The notes: generated by a model from the letters alone, not told the origin. 64,000 nucleotides of DNA from Pontimicrobium sp. SW4 (GCF_039954625.1 NZ_CP157199.1:372001-436000), one strand, 5' to 3'. Counted from the first letter of the stretch, positions 37,870 through 47,104 are shown. Made by a program: numbers and translations.

Positions 37870-38255
37870 TGTGATTCAATTTTTTATGATTAATAAACTT
37901 AAAGTAAATGTATTTTATGTCTATGTATTATTAAAAATATGGAAGCTAATGTTTTGTTAAAGTACTTAATGGGATTAGGACTGTAGTATATCTGATTAGA
38001 ATTGATAAAAAGGGCTTACTTAATTTCGATTACGTTTTAAGATCGCTAAGATTTATACTTTTTTTTAGCTCTATAATTAAATATTATGATGCCTATCTAA
38101 TCTTTTTTTTGAATTGTATTTGTACTTAAAGTTTCTCTATATGTGTGAGTTAAGTGTTAAAGTTTGTTAATTAACTATTATGTAATGCATAGTACTGTAA
38201 CAAATTTAATTTATTGTCGTCTATTAGGTATCAATCAAGTTTAAAAACAGAAATA
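37870..38255. other. Gene-free AT-rich region upstream of acidic repeat protein B
   Basis: A 386-base stretch without a supportable ORF. It contains GTTAAG at 38149 and GTTAAA at 38156, sharing GTTAAGTGTTAA with the array at 12553. I see no RNA gene. It should hold the promoters for the two divergent flanking genes. Confidence 0.4.
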
Positions 38256-38819
38256 ATGAAAACAACTGAACCAAAAAAAAACCACATAAAAAGTTTTAAT
38301 AAATACCTATTAACTTTTTTACTTAGTGTATTATTTATATTAAATATATCTGCTAAGATTAATATAGAAGGTGACACAATAAATGATAATTTGAGCACTG
38401 AAAAGCACAAATTAGAAAAAGAGCTTTTTACTAATACAGAAGATTCAAATACAGAAGATCTAGAAATCTATGAGATTGAAATTATTGAATTAGAAGAGGA
38501 AGTAGAATTGGGCTTTGATACTTCAATGTATCTACCAAAGAACTTCAATGCTTTAAAAGGAAAAAACGATTTAGATTGGAATGCAATCGAACTTGTTGAG
38601 TTAGAAGAAGATGTTGAATTAGGCTTTGATACTGCAAAGTATTTACCAGAGAACTTCAATGCTTTAAAAGGGAAAAACGATTTAGATTGGAATACTATCG
38701 AATTAATAGAAATAGAAGAAGAAATAGAAATTAATTTTGATACTAAGGACTATTTACCTTGCGGTTTCGATCCTTATAAAGGCATGATAAAAAACACTGT
38801 TGACGTTGTAGTTAACTAG
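38256..38819 (+). CDS. Secreted acidic repeat protein (37-residue modules), copy B
   Basis: A 187-residue protein from the ATG at 38256; an upstream in-frame TTG at 38214 is a weaker start. An N-terminal hydrophobic signal (about 15-33, LTFLLSVLFILNISA) precedes a Glu/Asp-rich region and three tandem modules of 37 residues, consensus EEEVELGFDTxxYLPxNFNALKGKNDLDW. The last ends DYLPCGFDPYKG. It is a paralogue of the 29996-30391 gene, with one more repeat. No known domain is recognised. Confidence 0.75.
   Translation: MKTTEPKKNHIKSFNKYLLTFLLSVLFILNISAKINIEGDTINDNLSTEKHKLEKELFTNTEDSNTEDLEIYEIEIIELEEEVELGFDTSMYLPKNFNALKGKNDLDWNAIELVELEEDVELGFDTAKYLPENFNALKGKNDLDWNTIELIEIEEEIEINFDTKDYLPCGFDPYKGMIKNTVDVVVN
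38484..38786 (+). repeat. Three tandem 111-bp modules
   Basis: Copies begin at 38484, 38595 and 38706; the first two are nearly identical over long stretches (for example AACTTCAATGCTTTAAAAG). The exact 111-base period keeps the reading frame and suggests recent duplication. Confidence 0.85.
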
Positions 38820-38845
38820 TAAAATCTATTTGAAAAAGAATCCTT

Positions 38846-38877
38846 AAAACCAGTAATTATATAATTACTGGTTTTTT
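38846..38877 (+). terminator. Terminator after acidic repeat protein B
   Basis: AAAACCAGTAATTA / TAATTACTGGTTTT stem with T-run, 26 bases after the stop. It shares the CCAGTAAT...ATTACTGG core with the terminator after copy A. Confidence 0.85.
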
Positions 38878-38951
38878 GTTTTTAAAATATATTGAAGTTT
38901 CTTAACTAATGGAATATTAGTAATGCAAAAACAAGTTTATGTTAGCCATTA

Positions 38952-40646
38952 TTATTCTATCACTTCGACAATTAAAGCATCATCAGTTTTAGTTACTTTG
39001 GTAAGACCATGTTTAGCCAACCCTTTAATTCCTTTATCCCAACCTTTATTACTTAAACCAGATTGTATTTTAAGATCGCTGAGGTTCATGCTTTTTTGAG
39101 TTTTTAAAATCTCGAAAATTGCTTTTTCGTTATCACTCATTTCAATAGCTTTCTTCTCTGGTTTCATTTGAGGGAAGAACAATACTTCTTGTATCGATGG
39201 ATTATTAGTCATAAACATGGTCAATCTATCTATTCCAATCCCAATACCAGATGTTGGAGGCATTCCGTATTCTAAAGCACGTAAAAAGTCGTGATCTATA
39301 AACATTGCTTCGTCATCTCCTTTTTCAGATAATTTTAATTGGTCTTCAAAACGTTCGCGTTGTTCGATTGGATCGTTTAACTCAGAATAGGCATTCGCCA
39401 ATTCTTTTCCATTTACCATCAATTCAAAGCGCTCGGTTAACCCTTCTTTTGAACGATGTTTTTTGGTTAGCGGACTCATTTCGGTTGGATAATCAATAAT
39501 AAATGTTGGTTGTATGTAGTGTGGTTCACAGGTTTCACCAAAAATTTCATCAATCATTTTACCTATTCCAAAAGTTTCATCTGTTTCAATTTCTAATGCT
39601 TTACAAGCTTCACGGATTTCATCTTCCGATTTTTGGTATAAATCAAACCCAGTATGTTCTTTAATTGCGTCTAAAATTCCAATACGCTTGTAAGGTGCTT
39701 TATAATCAATAGTTTTTCCATCAAACTCAACTTGAGTAGTACCATGTAATTTTATGGCAATCTTTTCAAGTAATTCTTCAGTGGTATCCATCATCCAGTT
39801 GTAATCTTTGTATGCGGCATACATTTCCATAACTGTAAATTCTGGATTGTGTGTTCTATCCATACCTTCATTTCTGAAGTCTTTTGCAAACTCATACACA
39901 CCATCAAAACCACCAACAATCAATCGTTTTAAATACAATTCGTTTGCAATTCGTAAATACAAAGGAATATTTAATGCATTATGATGCGTCGTAAACGGTC
40001 TTGCTGCAGCACCTCCAGGAATTGGTTGTAAAATTGGTGTTTCTACTTCCAGAAATCCCATATCGTTATAAAACTCACGAATGGTATTTGTTATTTGTGT
40101 ACGTTTTACAAATGTATCTTTTACTTTTGGATTTACAACCAAATCGGCATAACGCTGTCTGTAACGCATTTCTGGGTCGTTAAACTCATCAAACGTATTT
40201 CCTTCAGCATCAGTTTTTGGTAAAGGCAATGGTTTTAAAGATTTGCTTAAAACAATAAAGTTTTTTACCATGACTGTTTTTTCACCAACTTGCGTCGTAA
40301 ATAATTCGCCTTCTATACCAATAAAATCACCTATATCTAGTAATTTTTTGTAAACGTCATTATACAATGTTTTGTCTTCTCCAGGACAAATCTCGTCGCG
40401 ATTAAAATATACTTGTATGCGACCTTCGCTATCTTGAAGCTCAGCAAACGATGCTTTCCCTTGTATACGTCTAGACATTAATCTGCCAGCAATAACAACC
40501 TGTTTACCTTCAGCAAAATCTTGTTTTATCTGTTTAGACGTATGGTCTACAGGATACAAATTTGCTGGATAAGGATCGATACCTAAAGCTCTTAAATTTT
40601 TAAGCTTTTCGCGTCGTACTAATTCTTGTTCTGATAATTGCGACAT
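38952..40646 (-). CDS. lysS: Lysyl-tRNA synthetase, class II
   Basis: Charges tRNA-Lys; 564 residues from the ATG at 40646, chosen over the in-frame ATG at 40682 because it gives the usual MSQLSEQE start. An OB-fold anticodon domain is followed by class II motif 1 (VETPILQPIPGGA), motif 2 (FRNEGMDRTHNPEFTVMEMY) and motif 3 (GIGIGIDRLTMF). About 65 extra C-terminal residues after the catalytic core form a small winged-helix-like tail (NLSDLKIQSGLSNKGWDK), as seen in other flavobacterial enzymes. Confidence 0.97.
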   Translation of the reverse strand: MSQLSEQELVRREKLKNLRALGIDPYPANLYPVDHTSKQIKQDFAEGKQVVIAGRLMSRRIQGKASFAELQDSEGRIQVYFNRDEICPGEDKTLYNDVYKKLLDIGDFIGIEGELFTTQVGEKTVMVKNFIVLSKSLKPLPLPKTDAEGNTFDEFNDPEMRYRQRYADLVVNPKVKDTFVKRTQITNTIREFYNDMGFLEVETPILQPIPGGAAARPFTTHHNALNIPLYLRIANELYLKRLIVGGFDGVYEFAKDFRNEGMDRTHNPEFTVMEMYAAYKDYNWMMDTTEELLEKIAIKLHGTTQVEFDGKTIDYKAPYKRIGILDAIKEHTGFDLYQKSEDEIREACKALEIETDETFGIGKMIDEIFGETCEPHYIQPTFIIDYPTEMSPLTKKHRSKEGLTERFELMVNGKELANAYSELNDPIEQRERFEDQLKLSEKGDDEAMFIDHDFLRALEYGMPPTSGIGIGIDRLTMFMTNNPSIQEVLFFPQMKPEKKAIEMSDNEKAIFEILKTQKSMNLSDLKIQSGLSNKGWDKGIKGLAKHGLTKVTKTDDALIVEVIE

Positions 40647-40679
40647 GGTTGTTATTTGTGTGATAAAATTTAAAACGCA

Positions 40680-40687
40680 CAAAGATA
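40680..40687 (-). promoter_or_regulatory. -7 element (TATCTTTG) for lysS
   Basis: Minus-strand TATCTTTG matches TAnnTTTG; it gives a leader of about 30 bases before the lysS ATG. No strong -33 TTG is seen. Confidence 0.4.
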
Positions 40688-40789
40688 ATTACTATTTATT
40701 AAAACTTAACACTAAGCATATATAATTGTAACAAATGCACGTTATTAACGTCAGATAGGTAATCATCAATCATTAAAAAAATCAATCTT

Positions 40790-40948
40790 ATGAGTATTTG
40801 GAGAGTCTTACTTTCTATTTTTTGCCCACCTTTAGCTGTCTTAGATAAAGGTTGTGGTTCTATTTTCATTGTCTTTTTATTGTGGCTTTGTGGCTGGGTT
40901 CCAGGTGTTATTGCTGCCTTGGTTATTTTAAATAATCCAGAGAGGTAA
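40790..40948 (+). CDS. YqaE/Pmp3-family small membrane protein (52 aa)
   Basis: Short gene from ATG 40790 to TAA 40946-40948. The product begins MSIWRVLLSIFCPPLAVLDKG and continues LWLCGWVPGVIAALVI, matching the Pmp3/YqaE proteolipid family with two transmembrane helices. The family modulates membrane potential and stress tolerance in other organisms. It lies alone between lysS and lipB. Confidence 0.88.
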   Translation: MSIWRVLLSIFCPPLAVLDKGCGSIFIVFLLWLCGWVPGVIAALVILNNPER

Positions 40949-41046
40949 TTTGCAGCAGATAATTTTTAGTATTCTCGATACATTTTTCTTCCATTATATT
41001 TCAGAAAAACACTCGAACTGACATAAAGGTTAATTTTAAAAAGTCG

Positions 41047-41054
41047 TAATTTTG
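41047..41054 (+). promoter_or_regulatory. -7 element (TAATTTTG) six bases before lipB
   Basis: TAATTTTG matches TAnnTTTG and ends six bases before the lipB ATG at 41061, so the transcript would start at or beside the start codon. The -33 region has no clear TTG. Confidence 0.45.
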
Positions 41055-41060
41055 CCCTCT

Positions 41061-41765
41061 ATGAATAAGAAAATTAAGCTTCAGGATTTAGGTGCTAAAG
41101 ACTACAAGGAAACTTGGGATTACCAAGAGGCCTTGTTTAAAGGAATAGTTGATACTAAAATAAAGAATAGAAGGGAAGATGCTAATCTAGACACTGACAA
41201 TTATTTTTTATTTGTAGAACATCCGCACGTATATACTTTAGGTAAAAGTGGAGATATGAGTAACTTGCTAGTTGATGAAACTCAACTTGCTGAAAAAGGA
41301 GCTACTTTTTATAAAGTGAATCGTGGCGGCGATATTACTTATCATGGTCCTGGACAAATAGTTGGATACCCTATTTTAGATTTAGAAAACTTCTTTACAG
41401 ATATTCATAAGTACCTACGCTTGCTAGAAGAAATGATTATTCTAACACTTGCTGAATATGATTTAAAGGCAGAGCGTAGTCCTGGAGAAACAGGAGTTTG
41501 GTTGGATGTAGGTACCCCTTTTGCACGTAAGATATGTGCTATGGGCGTTCGTGCAAGTCGCTGGGTAACGATGCATGGTTTTGCACTTAACGTAAATGCT
41601 AATTTAGGCTATTTTGATTTGATGATTCCTTGTGGAATTCGTGGTAAAGCTGTAACATCGCTTAATGTAGAGCTTGGTAAAAAACATGTAGACGAAGCCG
41701 AGGTAAAGGCAAAATTACTTAAGCATTTTAAAGTGCTTTTTGAGGTAGAATTTATTAAAGAATAA
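41061..41765 (+). CDS. lipB: Lipoyl (octanoyl) transferase LipB
   Basis: Transfers octanoate from acyl-carrier protein to lipoyl domains of 2-oxoacid dehydrogenases and the glycine cleavage H protein. The ATG at 41061 gives a 234-residue protein of normal length; an in-frame TTG at 41052 is unlikely. The signature RGGDITYHGPGQIVGYP lies near residues 91-107, and IPCGIRGKAVTSL holds the catalytic Cys and Lys. No lipA is next to it. Confidence 0.96.
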   Translation: MNKKIKLQDLGAKDYKETWDYQEALFKGIVDTKIKNRREDANLDTDNYFLFVEHPHVYTLGKSGDMSNLLVDETQLAEKGATFYKVNRGGDITYHGPGQIVGYPILDLENFFTDIHKYLRLLEEMIILTLAEYDLKAERSPGETGVWLDVGTPFARKICAMGVRASRWVTMHGFALNVNANLGYFDLMIPCGIRGKAVTSLNVELGKKHVDEAEVKAKLLKHFKVLFEVEFIKE

Positions 41766-41821
41766 ACACTCGTTTGTTTTAAATAAAGTTTACAGAAATT
41801 TTAAGTTTTATTTTTTTAAAC

Positions 41822-42316
41822 TTAATAATTTGCAAAATGGGTATGAGCAATTTTTGTAGCCCCATTTTCATCTTTAATAAGAACAAAAGTTACAGGACCC
41901 TTAGAAATACTGTCTTTAGGTAGAGATCTATCTCCAAAATACCAAATTCCTCCAACCATAGCACTTCCATTATATATTCTGGTTTCTAAGTCTTCCAGCC
42001 ATAATGCTTTTTCAGGTTTTTTGCCTCCTTCGGTAAAGCCAAAGCCTATATGATGAGGTTTAAGCTCTTTATACCCTTTCATTAACCCTTCCTTTTCAGA
42101 AGAAAAGTAAGTTAGCTCATCGGATTCTAAGAAAATTTCATCAAGCATATTTACATCATATGTCTCCCATAACTTTAGCCATTTGTCAATTATTGGACTA
42201 ACTTCATTTTCTGTCAATTTTACTTCTTGAACAGGAAGTTCATTTTTAGTGGTAGTGTTGCATGCGATAAACAATAATAAAACTAAGACAAGTGTTGTAA
42301 TATTTTTAGCTTTCAT
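41822..42316 (-). CDS. SnoaL/NTF2-like lipoprotein
   Basis: A 164-residue lipoprotein with Cys19 in the lipobox (LLLFIAC). WLKLWETYDVNMLDEIFLESDELTYFSSEKEG and FGFTEGGKKPEKALW look like a SnoaL/DUF4440-type NTF2 fold, ending DENGATKIAHTHFANY. I cannot name a substrate. It is flanked by lipB (convergent) and a 299-base region without genes. Confidence 0.75.
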   Translation of the reverse strand: MKAKNITTLVLVLLLFIACNTTTKNELPVQEVKLTENEVSPIIDKWLKLWETYDVNMLDEIFLESDELTYFSSEKEGLMKGYKELKPHHIGFGFTEGGKKPEKALWLEDLETRIYNGSAMVGGIWYFGDRSLPKDSISKGPVTFVLIKDENGATKIAHTHFANY

Positions 42317-42615
42317 AAATTAAAATAATTTTGGTTAATGGGTTGATCAATATTTAATGAAACTTTTCTAAAATTAGTTCTTTTTTTATACAAATAAAAA
42401 CAAAATATAACTTGTAGAAGTTTAATTATAAATAGATTAGGAGCTAAAGAGTTTTGTAGTGACTTATGTAAAAACATTCTTTGATTATGAAATAGGTTGT
42501 TGTTTGACTTTACGTTCTAAATCATTTAGTATATTTGGTAAAGCAGTAATCTCATTAAAATTTGGTAAAGTAAAGTTGACGAAACTGAGTTAAAAAAGCA
42601 TAAACCCTTCCTATA
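42317..42615. other. AT-rich intergenic region without a recognised feature
   Basis: About 300 bases between divergent genes. I see no ORF, RNA gene or strong TAnnTTTG element here; it should carry the promoters of both flanks. Confidence 0.4.
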
Positions 42616-43143
42616 TTGAAAAACACAATACTTTACCTGCTAAACATGTTTCTATTATTTATAGTTGGGTATAATATTTTACCAGATTTTTCACTTAATA
42701 AAAACGACTTCGAAGTTGTTACTGGGTTGGTCTCTTCTGTTAAGAAAGAAACCTATGAAGAGCGAAGACCTAAAGACTATCTCTTTAAGAATATTATTAG
42801 AGAGCGATTAATAATTACTATTGCAGATCGCAAATACCATGAATATTATATTTCTGATATATATAAGGATTATTGGAATGAGCTTTTAAAGTCTAATTTA
42901 TACGGTAAAGAAATTGTACTCTATTTAGGAGAAGATAAGCAAGAAGAAGACCCTTTTAGAATTGAAGTTGATGGCAAAGTTATTTTTGATATAGATGTTA
43001 GATTTAAAAGGAATTTAATGATTATTGGGTTTACGTTACTATTGTCTATATATAATCTATCCCGCTATTTTAAAGTTGGAACCAACTCTTTACAAATTAT
43101 AAAAAAACGATTTGTTGGAATTAGACATTATTTTTTGGAATAA
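42616..43143 (+). CDS. Two-helix membrane protein, unknown function
   Basis: A 175-residue protein starting at a TTG (42616); no ATG exists in this frame until residue 12, so the start is uncertain. One hydrophobic segment lies near residues 5-22 and another near 133-152. The loop between is charged and contains YHEYYISDIYKDYWNEL. The arrangement resembles small DUF3592-like proteins but I do not recognise it securely. Confidence 0.6.
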   Translation: MKNTILYLLNMFLLFIVGYNILPDFSLNKNDFEVVTGLVSSVKKETYEERRPKDYLFKNIIRERLIITIADRKYHEYYISDIYKDYWNELLKSNLYGKEIVLYLGEDKQEEDPFRIEVDGKVIFDIDVRFKRNLMIIGFTLLLSIYNLSRYFKVGTNSLQIIKKRFVGIRHYFLE

Positions 43144-43282
43144 ATCTTAAACTGAGAGTTGTTTTTGAAGGTTTGTTTAACGGTTTAGAGTTATGATTTG
43201 TGCTACAATAAAACCGAAGATTTTTGGGTGTAGTATATCGTTTGTTGGATGTTTGTGGGTTTAAATTTAGCATAAATTACAC

Positions 43283-44215
43283 CTATTGTTGGCAAAAGTT
43301 TTTATAGTATCTACTTAAACAATCTATTGTGAATTGTTGTAATTGCGAATTTTCAATATTTAAGAATTTTGTTTTAGTTATTCCATCGTGAACTAATCTA
43401 GATCTTAAGTCATATGCTTTACTAAAAAAGACAACTGGATTGAAACCATTATATTCAATACTTGAATTTAAAAACAATTCTTGAACTGTTGCTTTTCCGC
43501 TTTTATTTATTGACTTTTTCTTTGCAAACTCTATTGAATTTAAAATTGAATCTTTTTCAGTCTTGTTCAAAGATAAGTTCTTGATTTCTTTTTCTGCATT
43601 GTCTAAAATATGTATTGCTCGTTCATCTATCTCTTTCTGAATAATTATACATTCAATGGCTGACATTAATAGAATAAATCTAGCAGAATTGTTAACTCTG
43701 GATAGGTAAGATATTGAATTGTAGAGTTCTATAGCTCTTAAGAGTTTTTCATCAACTAAACTATATTCTTTAATTTTAGTATTAATCGAATTTTCAAAAA
43801 ATGATGAATTAATTCCAACTGTCAGTGCTCCACTAGCACTAATAAATTTGGTTTCGCAATCGACAAGCTTTATTCCAACGAAATTACTTTCTCTTTTTAT
43901 TCCAATTTTGTTAAGGGTTTCTTTAAAAGTATTTGAAATTCCTCCAGAAGCAAGGTTTGGATTTATTAAGATTCCACTTTGAACATCAATACTTGATAAA
44001 TAAAGAGAATTCTTAATATTCTCGATTGTAGAATCTTGAATTTTAGTATTTAATGGCTTAGACTTTAAAGTATATAATTTATAAATTCCATTTTCAGTTA
44101 TGTTTACATTAAAATCCACATCTTGTTCTGGCAGTTTTAATGAAATTACTTTTTCTCCACAAAATTCAAGTGGTTTATTTATTGGTAAAATAAATTTTAT
44201 TTGAATACATTTCAT
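43283..44215 (-). CDS. ApeA-like HEPN-domain protein
   Basis: A 310-residue protein from the ATG at 44215; an in-frame ATG at 44242 would add nine residues. The N-terminal half (about 1-160) is beta-rich. The C-terminal half is helical and contains NNSARFILLMSAIEC and the HEPN catalytic pattern R-S-R-L-V-H (RxxxxH, about 30 residues from the C-terminus), as in ApeA-like HEPN nucleases. Such domains are often RNases in antiphage or toxin systems. No partner toxin/antitoxin gene is adjacent, so a solitary defence role is possible but unproven. Confidence 0.68.
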   Translation of the reverse strand: MKCIQIKFILPINKPLEFCGEKVISLKLPEQDVDFNVNITENGIYKLYTLKSKPLNTKIQDSTIENIKNSLYLSSIDVQSGILINPNLASGGISNTFKETLNKIGIKRESNFVGIKLVDCETKFISASGALTVGINSSFFENSINTKIKEYSLVDEKLLRAIELYNSISYLSRVNNSARFILLMSAIECIIIQKEIDERAIHILDNAEKEIKNLSLNKTEKDSILNSIEFAKKKSINKSGKATVQELFLNSSIEYNGFNPVVFFSKAYDLRSRLVHDGITKTKFLNIENSQLQQFTIDCLSRYYKNFCQQ

Positions 44216-44372
44216 GATTTTGCCAATGTGATGATATACCACGTTTTAATACTTCGACAAACTCAGTAACAATTTTATATCAGCTATTACTAAAGCTAGT
44301 TCAGTACTAGTAAACGAAGCTAGATATTTTTTCTACTGACTGTAAATGTCAGCATCGCAATAACATATTTAA

Positions 44373-45422
44373 TTAACCTTCTTCATTAAAATACACTTTG
44401 TAAAAGTGCATTTTTTTCTCATCGTCGTAGCCACGTTCTAGATATTCGGCTGAGGCATCTGGAGCATCCACATCTAATTTTATTTGGATGTTCGTATCTA
44501 GTTTTATTTCAGTTTTTATCTTCTGTTTTTGTTTTTTTAGCACGACTTCCGACACATCAAACTGATTTCTAATGAGTACATTATAATCACTTTCGTAGGT
44601 TTTTTTATAATCTTCAAACAGTTGTATTTGGTCTTCTTCTTCAAAAACGTCCTCTTTAAAAGTTTCAATATTTATAACTTCATTTTCTTTAAAGAAATCA
44701 ACTGTTTTTGCTAAAAAATAACTCTGCTCTTGCATGCCGAATTGTGGTTGCATCACTTCTTTGGAGAACTCTCTACACATTTCAATATAATTTTTTGTGT
44801 GTTGGTTAGAGTCATCAGGGTACTTAATATTTAAGAAGCTTTTAATCCAATATTGCGTATCGTAATTGTTATGGTCTACACTCAATACAATATTGCCTTC
44901 ACCGTCAGTTGCATTTAAAATTAAACAACCTTTATCTACTTTTTTTGTTTGAATCCCTTTTTGTACATATAAATCGTAGCTATTATTTTCTAAATGTGTT
45001 TGAAAAAAGTGTGATTTGTTTTCAACTTTAAAAATGCCAATGGCATCTGTGAGATAGTCTTCATATTGAATATCATGGAACATACAAACAATAACATCTC
45101 CAGTTTTTATTTGAGCAGAGTTTGATTGCTCGAACAAATGCATAACAATGTGTTTTGAAATATCCACAAAATCAGTATCATCATTTAATAACTGAGTTGC
45201 ATAACTGTTAATTTCATTAAGATTGATGTTGGAGTGATGATTAAACCTATAGCTTTCAACAACGCTACTAAAAGGACGTAGCAAGTAAGGGAGTATTAAA
45301 TCGTAGCTAGCTTCATCAAAATCTATAGGTTGCTCCGAAAAAGCATTTTTGGTGTCATTAAATTTGTTACCAACTTTATGTAATATACATTTAGAAATGG
45401 AAGCTTTTGTACGTTTTATCAT
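44373..45422 (-). CDS. Nucleoid-associated protein (37-kDa NdpA/YejK family)
   Basis: A 349-residue cytoplasmic protein resembling the NdpA family. The N-terminus ISKCILHKVGNKFNDTKNAFSEQPID and the conserved GDVIVCMFHDIQYEDYLTDAIGIFKVENK region match its pattern. Homologues bind DNA and are found with the nucleoid, but their role is not well defined. It lies 158 bases upstream of the HEPN gene on the same strand; any link is inference. Confidence 0.8.
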   Translation of the reverse strand: MIKRTKASISKCILHKVGNKFNDTKNAFSEQPIDFDEASYDLILPYLLRPFSSVVESYRFNHHSNINLNEINSYATQLLNDDTDFVDISKHIVMHLFEQSNSAQIKTGDVIVCMFHDIQYEDYLTDAIGIFKVENKSHFFQTHLENNSYDLYVQKGIQTKKVDKGCLILNATDGEGNIVLSVDHNNYDTQYWIKSFLNIKYPDDSNQHTKNYIEMCREFSKEVMQPQFGMQEQSYFLAKTVDFFKENEVINIETFKEDVFEEEDQIQLFEDYKKTYESDYNVLIRNQFDVSEVVLKKQKQKIKTEIKLDTNIQIKLDVDAPDASAEYLERGYDDEKKMHFYKVYFNEEG

Positions 45423-45481
45423 GAATTTTTTGGTGATTATTTATCTAATTGCAATACTACTAAATTGCAAGAGATTTCCAT

Positions 45482-45512
45482 AAAAAAATGCCAAGGTATT
45501 TCTACCCTGGCA
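45482..45512 (-). terminator. Terminator after the OmpA-family gene
   Basis: On the minus strand TGCCAGGG / CCTTGGCA with one mismatch and a seven-T tail, 36 bases past the OmpA-family stop. Confidence 0.75.
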
Positions 45513-45547
45513 CCTCATAATAGACTCGGCTTTCGATTTGGTTATCG

Positions 45548-47104
45548 TTAATGTTTTACAAATTCTACACGTCTATTCTGTGCTTTCCCATCGGCAGTAT
45601 TGTTATCACCAACAGGTTCACTTTCTCCTTTACCTTCACTTGTAAGTCGGTTACTAGAAATTTTATAAATATTTATGAGTGCATTTCTTACTGCTTCGGC
45701 TCGATCTTTAGATAGTTTTAAGTTAACTTCATCACCACCATCTGCATCAGTATGTCCAATAATATTTAATTTTATACTTGCGTCTTGCATTAATACTTGC
45801 GAAATTTGACGTATGATACCGAGTGACTGTGGTTGAATATTGGCAGAACCAGAATCGAATAGAATACCATTAGTAGATATCTTACCTTCAGATAACAATT
45901 TCCTCCGTAAATCAACTCCTCCTTCAGCAACTTTTAAATTGCGGATAAATACGCGTTCTTCTCCGTCTGCAAAGTTATTAATATGGAATTTGATATGATT
46001 AAGCACATTTAATTCCTGAATAAAGCGAGGAATATCAATATATTTAACTTGGTTTATCCAAAGTCTGTATCGGTTTTTAGTAACAGAAATAGCTATATGC
46101 GGTTGGTTTAAAACTTCATCTCTTATATCTGCTCTAATATCTGTATTTATATCGCCTCCGGTTCTGTTAAAATAATTATTTGCACGAAGAGAAAAAGCAC
46201 CATATTGCCCAAGTGGAATGTATACTTCGGCATAATGTTCGGTACCATTATCAAATTTATTATTATCACTTAATATTATATGAAACCTAGCTGTAGAAGA
46301 AGTTTGTTTTCCTAATCCTTTCGATAGAAGATCAAATTCTATTGTGTAATCTTCAGGAAGTTCATTAACATTAGGAATAAAATACACTCCATAACCAGAC
46401 TTTAATTCAAACCAATTTTCGTTAGAATTAACTCTAACGACTTCACCAGAAGCATTGGTATTCCATTTACTTGGAAAATCACCTACAAAATCTTGAGAGA
46501 AATCATCAAAGAACAGTTGTTTATCTCCAGGAACAAAATCATATTTACTATAGATTTCTAGTTTGTCTGAAATGTTTTCAGGTTCAGCTTCTTCTTGTTC
46601 CTCCGCTGATTCATTACTTGATGAGTTCGAATTTGAGTCTTCACTTGATTCAGTTTCTTCTTCAGAATCGGTTTCTTGTTCTTCACGTTCACGTTGTCCA
46701 AGAAGTAATTCTTTAGCAGTTTTAACACTATAATTTAATGCTTTTTTTGCTCTATTAACCTGTAGTGTAGCTTTAGCTTGTTTAAGTACACTAATGCCTT
46801 TTATATCTGAAACAATGTCTGGAGCTGTTTCTAAAATGACATCTAATTCAGAGAGTGCGTCTTCTAACACATCAATATCGTCATCTTCTAAAGGGGTTCC
46901 TGCTGTAGCATAACCATCATACATATAAACTTTATCATATAGATCGAAAGACTCTTGAACAAATCTATCAATACTCGTAACTCCCACATGACTTTTTGGT
47001 CGTTTAATTTCTTTAGTTTGAGCATCAATAGTTGACAAAAAAAACAGTAAAAAAAGCAAAGATGCTGTAATTTTTGACAACGAAATAAATGCAATTAATC
47101 TCAT
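45548..47104 (-). CDS. OmpA-family outer-membrane protein
   Basis: A 518-residue exported protein with signal peptide (about 1-28, STIDAQ). A helical N-terminal part (30-130) precedes a Glu/Ser-rich acidic linker (about 140-175), then a jelly-roll domain with FFDDFSQDFVGDFPSKWN typical of LamG/DUF1080-like folds. The last 120 residues are an OmpA C-terminal domain with IIGHTDADGGDEVNLKLSKDRAEAVRNAL, including the Asp and Arg that bind diaminopimelate. It should anchor the outer membrane to peptidoglycan. Confidence 0.9.
   Translation of the reverse strand: MRLIAFISLSKITASLLFLLFFLSTIDAQTKEIKRPKSHVGVTSIDRFVQESFDLYDKVYMYDGYATAGTPLEDDDIDVLEDALSELDVILETAPDIVSDIKGISVLKQAKATLQVNRAKKALNYSVKTAKELLLGQREREEQETDSEEETESSEDSNSNSSSNESAEEQEEAEPENISDKLEIYSKYDFVPGDKQLFFDDFSQDFVGDFPSKWNTNASGEVVRVNSNENWFELKSGYGVYFIPNVNELPEDYTIEFDLLSKGLGKQTSSTARFHIILSDNNKFDNGTEHYAEVYIPLGQYGAFSLRANNYFNRTGGDINTDIRADIRDEVLNQPHIAISVTKNRYRLWINQVKYIDIPRFIQELNVLNHIKFHINNFADGEERVFIRNLKVAEGGVDLRRKLLSEGKISTNGILFDSGSANIQPQSLGIIRQISQVLMQDASIKLNIIGHTDADGGDEVNLKLSKDRAEAVRNALINIYKISSNRLTSEGKGESEPVGDNNTADGKAQNRRVEFVKH

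Noticed and set aside
37870..38255. Possible small RNA or ORF in the 386-base gap
   Set aside because: No hairpin with T-run, no ORF with support and no clear promoter box.
44250..44360. CTTCGACAAACTCAGT and a CTGAC/GTCAG hairpin between the HEPN and NdpA-like genes
   Set aside because: Resembles a dispersed flavobacterial repeat, but only one degenerate copy is seen here; too weak to list.
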